Position numbers and translations under genes: made by a program. The notes under the pieces were generated by a model. That model searched no databases. It was given only the letters and a program-made list of their open reading frames with translations, and was not told the DNA's origin. DNA of 64,000 bases, from assembly GCA_030673965.1 (NCBI GenBank), contig JAUTCN010000007.1, positions 62,001 to 126,000 on the forward strand. Direction: 5' to 3'. This stretch comes from Fusobacterium sp. JB019. Lineage in GTDB: Bacteria > Fusobacteriota > Fusobacteriia > Fusobacteriales > Fusobacteriaceae. Below are positions 62,706 to 64,000 of this stretch, piece by piece; the stretch's first letter is position 1, and each line of letters opens with the position of its first letter.

Positions 62706-63317
62706 TTACAAACGATTTGCAACTACATCCCAATCAATGATTTTAATGAAGTTATCAATATAACTACCTCTTAGGTTTTGATAGTCAAGATAATAAGCGT
62801 GTTCCCAAACATCAATAGTAAGAAGAGGTTTAAGATCATTTTTTAAAGGTGTTTCTTGATTAGAAGTGCTTACAATTTTAAGAGAATTGTCTTTATCTAA
62901 TACTAGCCAAGCCCATCCTGATCCAAAATGTGTAAGGGCGGTCTTTTTAAACTCTTCTAAAAATTTATCAACAGAACCAAAATTTTCTTCTAATTTTAAT
63001 TTTAATTTTTCAGGTATTTCTTTAGTTTCAGCCTTAGTTAAAGCTTCAAAATAAAATACATGATTAAAAACTCCACCACCATTATTAGTTATTGCTGTTC
63101 TAATATCTTCAGGAACTTTTTTCAAGTTGCTTAAAATATAATTAAGGGAATGTCCTTGCAATTCAGGAGCATTTTCTAAAGCTTTATTTAAATTATTAGT
63201 ATAACCAAGCAAATGCTTGTCATGATGAAATTCTAAAGTTCTTTTAGAAATGCAAGGTTCTAGCTCGGAATAATCAAAGTTTAGTGGTTGTAATTTAAAA
63301 GGATAATGTGTGTTCAT
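62706..63317 (-). CDS. Superoxide dismutase, Fe/Mn type
   Basis: This 203-residue enzyme removes superoxide in the cytoplasm. Metal ligands are H31 (LEFHHDKH), H86 (NHVFYF), D169 and H173 (TIDVWEHAYYLDYQ). The segment HFGSGWAWLVLDK is conserved. Iron or manganese use cannot be decided without closer comparison. There is no signal peptide. It would protect an anaerobe's Fe-S enzymes during air exposure. It lies 82 bases downstream of ruvC with its own AAGGAGG. The gap shows an AT-rich stretch but no certain promoter. Confidence 0.95.
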   Translation of the reverse strand: MNTHYPFKLQPLNFDYSELEPCISKRTLEFHHDKHLLGYTNNLNKALENAPELQGHSLNYILSNLKKVPEDIRTAITNNGGGVFNHVFYFEALTKAETKEIPEKLKLKLEENFGSVDKFLEEFKKTALTHFGSGWAWLVLDKDNSLKIVSTSNQETPLKNDLKPLLTIDVWEHAYYLDYQNLRGSYIDNFIKIIDWDVVANRL

Positions 63318-63399
63318 AAATACCTCCTTGGTTAGTAAAAAATATTGTACATACTATAATTATATTATATAAATAATAAAAATCAAATTTTAAATAAAT

Positions 63400-63972
63400 T
63401 TATTTTTTTAAGCAAAGTTCTCTAAATTCTTTAACTGACATTTTATTTTTTGTTATATTTTTAGTTGAAATATTAGAAGAAGAACTAATGCCATATTGCA
63501 TATTGTTTAAAGAATTAATATGAGTTATAGCAATAGCAATAGCATCAGCAGCATCATCTGGGGTAGGTATTTCTTTCATTTTTAAAATACTTTTGACCAT
63601 TAATTGCACTTGCTTTTTCTCAGCTCTACCATATCCAGTAATTCCAATCTTTACTTGAAGTGGAGTATAACTTTTAATTTTTAAACTATTTTTTTGACCA
63701 GCTAAAAGAATAACTCCCCTAGCTTCTCCAACTGAAATAACTGTTTTATTATTTTTGAAATAAAATAATTCTTCAACAGCCATATGTTCAGGTGAATATT
63801 TATCTATAATTTCTTCCAATTGATCAAATATTTGTAAAAGCCTTTCTTCCATAGGAAGACCTTTTTCAGTGAAGATACATCCATAATCAATTAATTTTAT
63901 TTTTTTATTTTCATAGTCTACTATTGAAAAACCTACAATAGCAGTACCAGGATCTATTCCTAGAATTCTCAT
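63400..63972 (-). CDS. ruvC: Holliday junction resolvase RuvC
   Basis: This 190-residue endonuclease cuts Holliday junctions. The catalytic acidic residues are D7 (LGIDPGTAIVG), E67/E68 (AVEELFYF) and D139/D140 and D143 (PTPDDAADAIA). The C-terminal 30 residues form a Ser/Asn-rich tail. It is shorter than RuvC plus RuvA operons found in other phyla, and no ruvA or ruvB is in view. The start ATG 63972 has GAAAGGAAA upstream. The right end of the window holds its promoter only in part. Confidence 0.95.
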   Translation of the reverse strand: MRILGIDPGTAIVGFSIVDYENKKIKLIDYGCIFTEKGLPMEERLLQIFDQLEEIIDKYSPEHMAVEELFYFKNNKTVISVGEARGVILLAGQKNSLKIKSYTPLQVKIGITGYGRAEKKQVQLMVKSILKMKEIPTPDDAADAIAIAITHINSLNNMQYGISSSSNISTKNITKNKMSVKEFRELCLKK

Positions 63973-64000
63973 TTTTATTTCCTTTCAAAAAGATTTATTA

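Overview
The window is a stretch of chromosome from a very AT-rich anaerobe that has an outer membrane. The best fit is a member of the Fusobacteriota (Fusobacterium or a close relative). Support comes from a mix of traits: lipid A/Kdo synthesis (WaaA), a TonB-dependent receptor and a LolC/D-type exporter as in Gram-negatives; RNase Y plus YmdB, long-form HPF and a DtxR-type regulator as in Firmicutes; and a pair of glutamate fermentation genes (HgdH-like dehydrogenase and GdhA). No prophage, insertion sequence, CRISPR array or rRNA was seen. Two tRNA genes (Gly-TCC, Lys-CTT) sit at 25.1-25.3 kb.

Layout. 1-4.4 kb: recQ running off the left edge, then an iron and electron-transfer patch holding two near-identical small ferredoxins, a DtxR-type regulator, feoA with a Cys-rich membrane partner but no feoB, and a flavodoxin/ferredoxin fusion. 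4.5-14.3 kb: a heme acquisition island with a LCM-type methyltransferase, an AraC regulator, and a divergent operon of radical-SAM HutW/HmuW, TonB receptor, FecCD permease, ATPase, binding protein and an extra exporter-type ABC protein. 14.3-25 kb: aminopeptidase P, gamma carbonic anhydrase, DUF1904, asparaginase, hgdH-gdhA, yifB, an esterase and galE. 25.1-28.5 kb: tRNAs, a permease split into two half genes, a ferredoxin with a membrane Fe-S protein, a Crp/Fnr regulator and a thioredoxin; a shared near-palindrome GTGAYATWGTTAC lies about 41 bases upstream of the inferred transcription starts of the last two units. 28.5-35.3 kb: a UvrD-type helicase fused to an Fe-S nuclease, aroF, pgeF, an AEC transporter, and a LexA-like regulator facing a small unknown gene.

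35.3-43.4 kb (mostly minus strand): an orphan cobQ whose glutaminase Cys is replaced by His, ptsI and ptsH separated by a terminator, typA, truB and a secreted glycosidase-like protein. 43.5-49.4 kb: an M16 peptidase, beta carbonic anhydrase, LolC/D and HPF. 49.4-53.1 kb: an orphan MuA/TnsB-like transposase relative, a glucose/GlcNAc-type PTS EIICB and a GntR regulator with a perfect NagR/DasR-like operator. 53.2-62.7 kb: a dense housekeeping run (obg, miaA, lipoprotein, RsbW-like, RsbV-like, rny, ymdB, prmA, cmk, waaA, trmB). 62.7-64 kb: superoxide dismutase and ruvC on the minus strand.

The strongest candidates for something not yet described are the Crp-controlled split-permease/ferredoxin/thioredoxin module, the heme island with its atypical exporter and methyltransferase, the orphan Mu-type transposase gene, and the CobQ lacking its catalytic Cys. 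Several apparent upstream starts are shown below to be promoter, operator or Shine-Dalgarno sequence. All functions are read from sequence motifs and memory of families; no searches were run.
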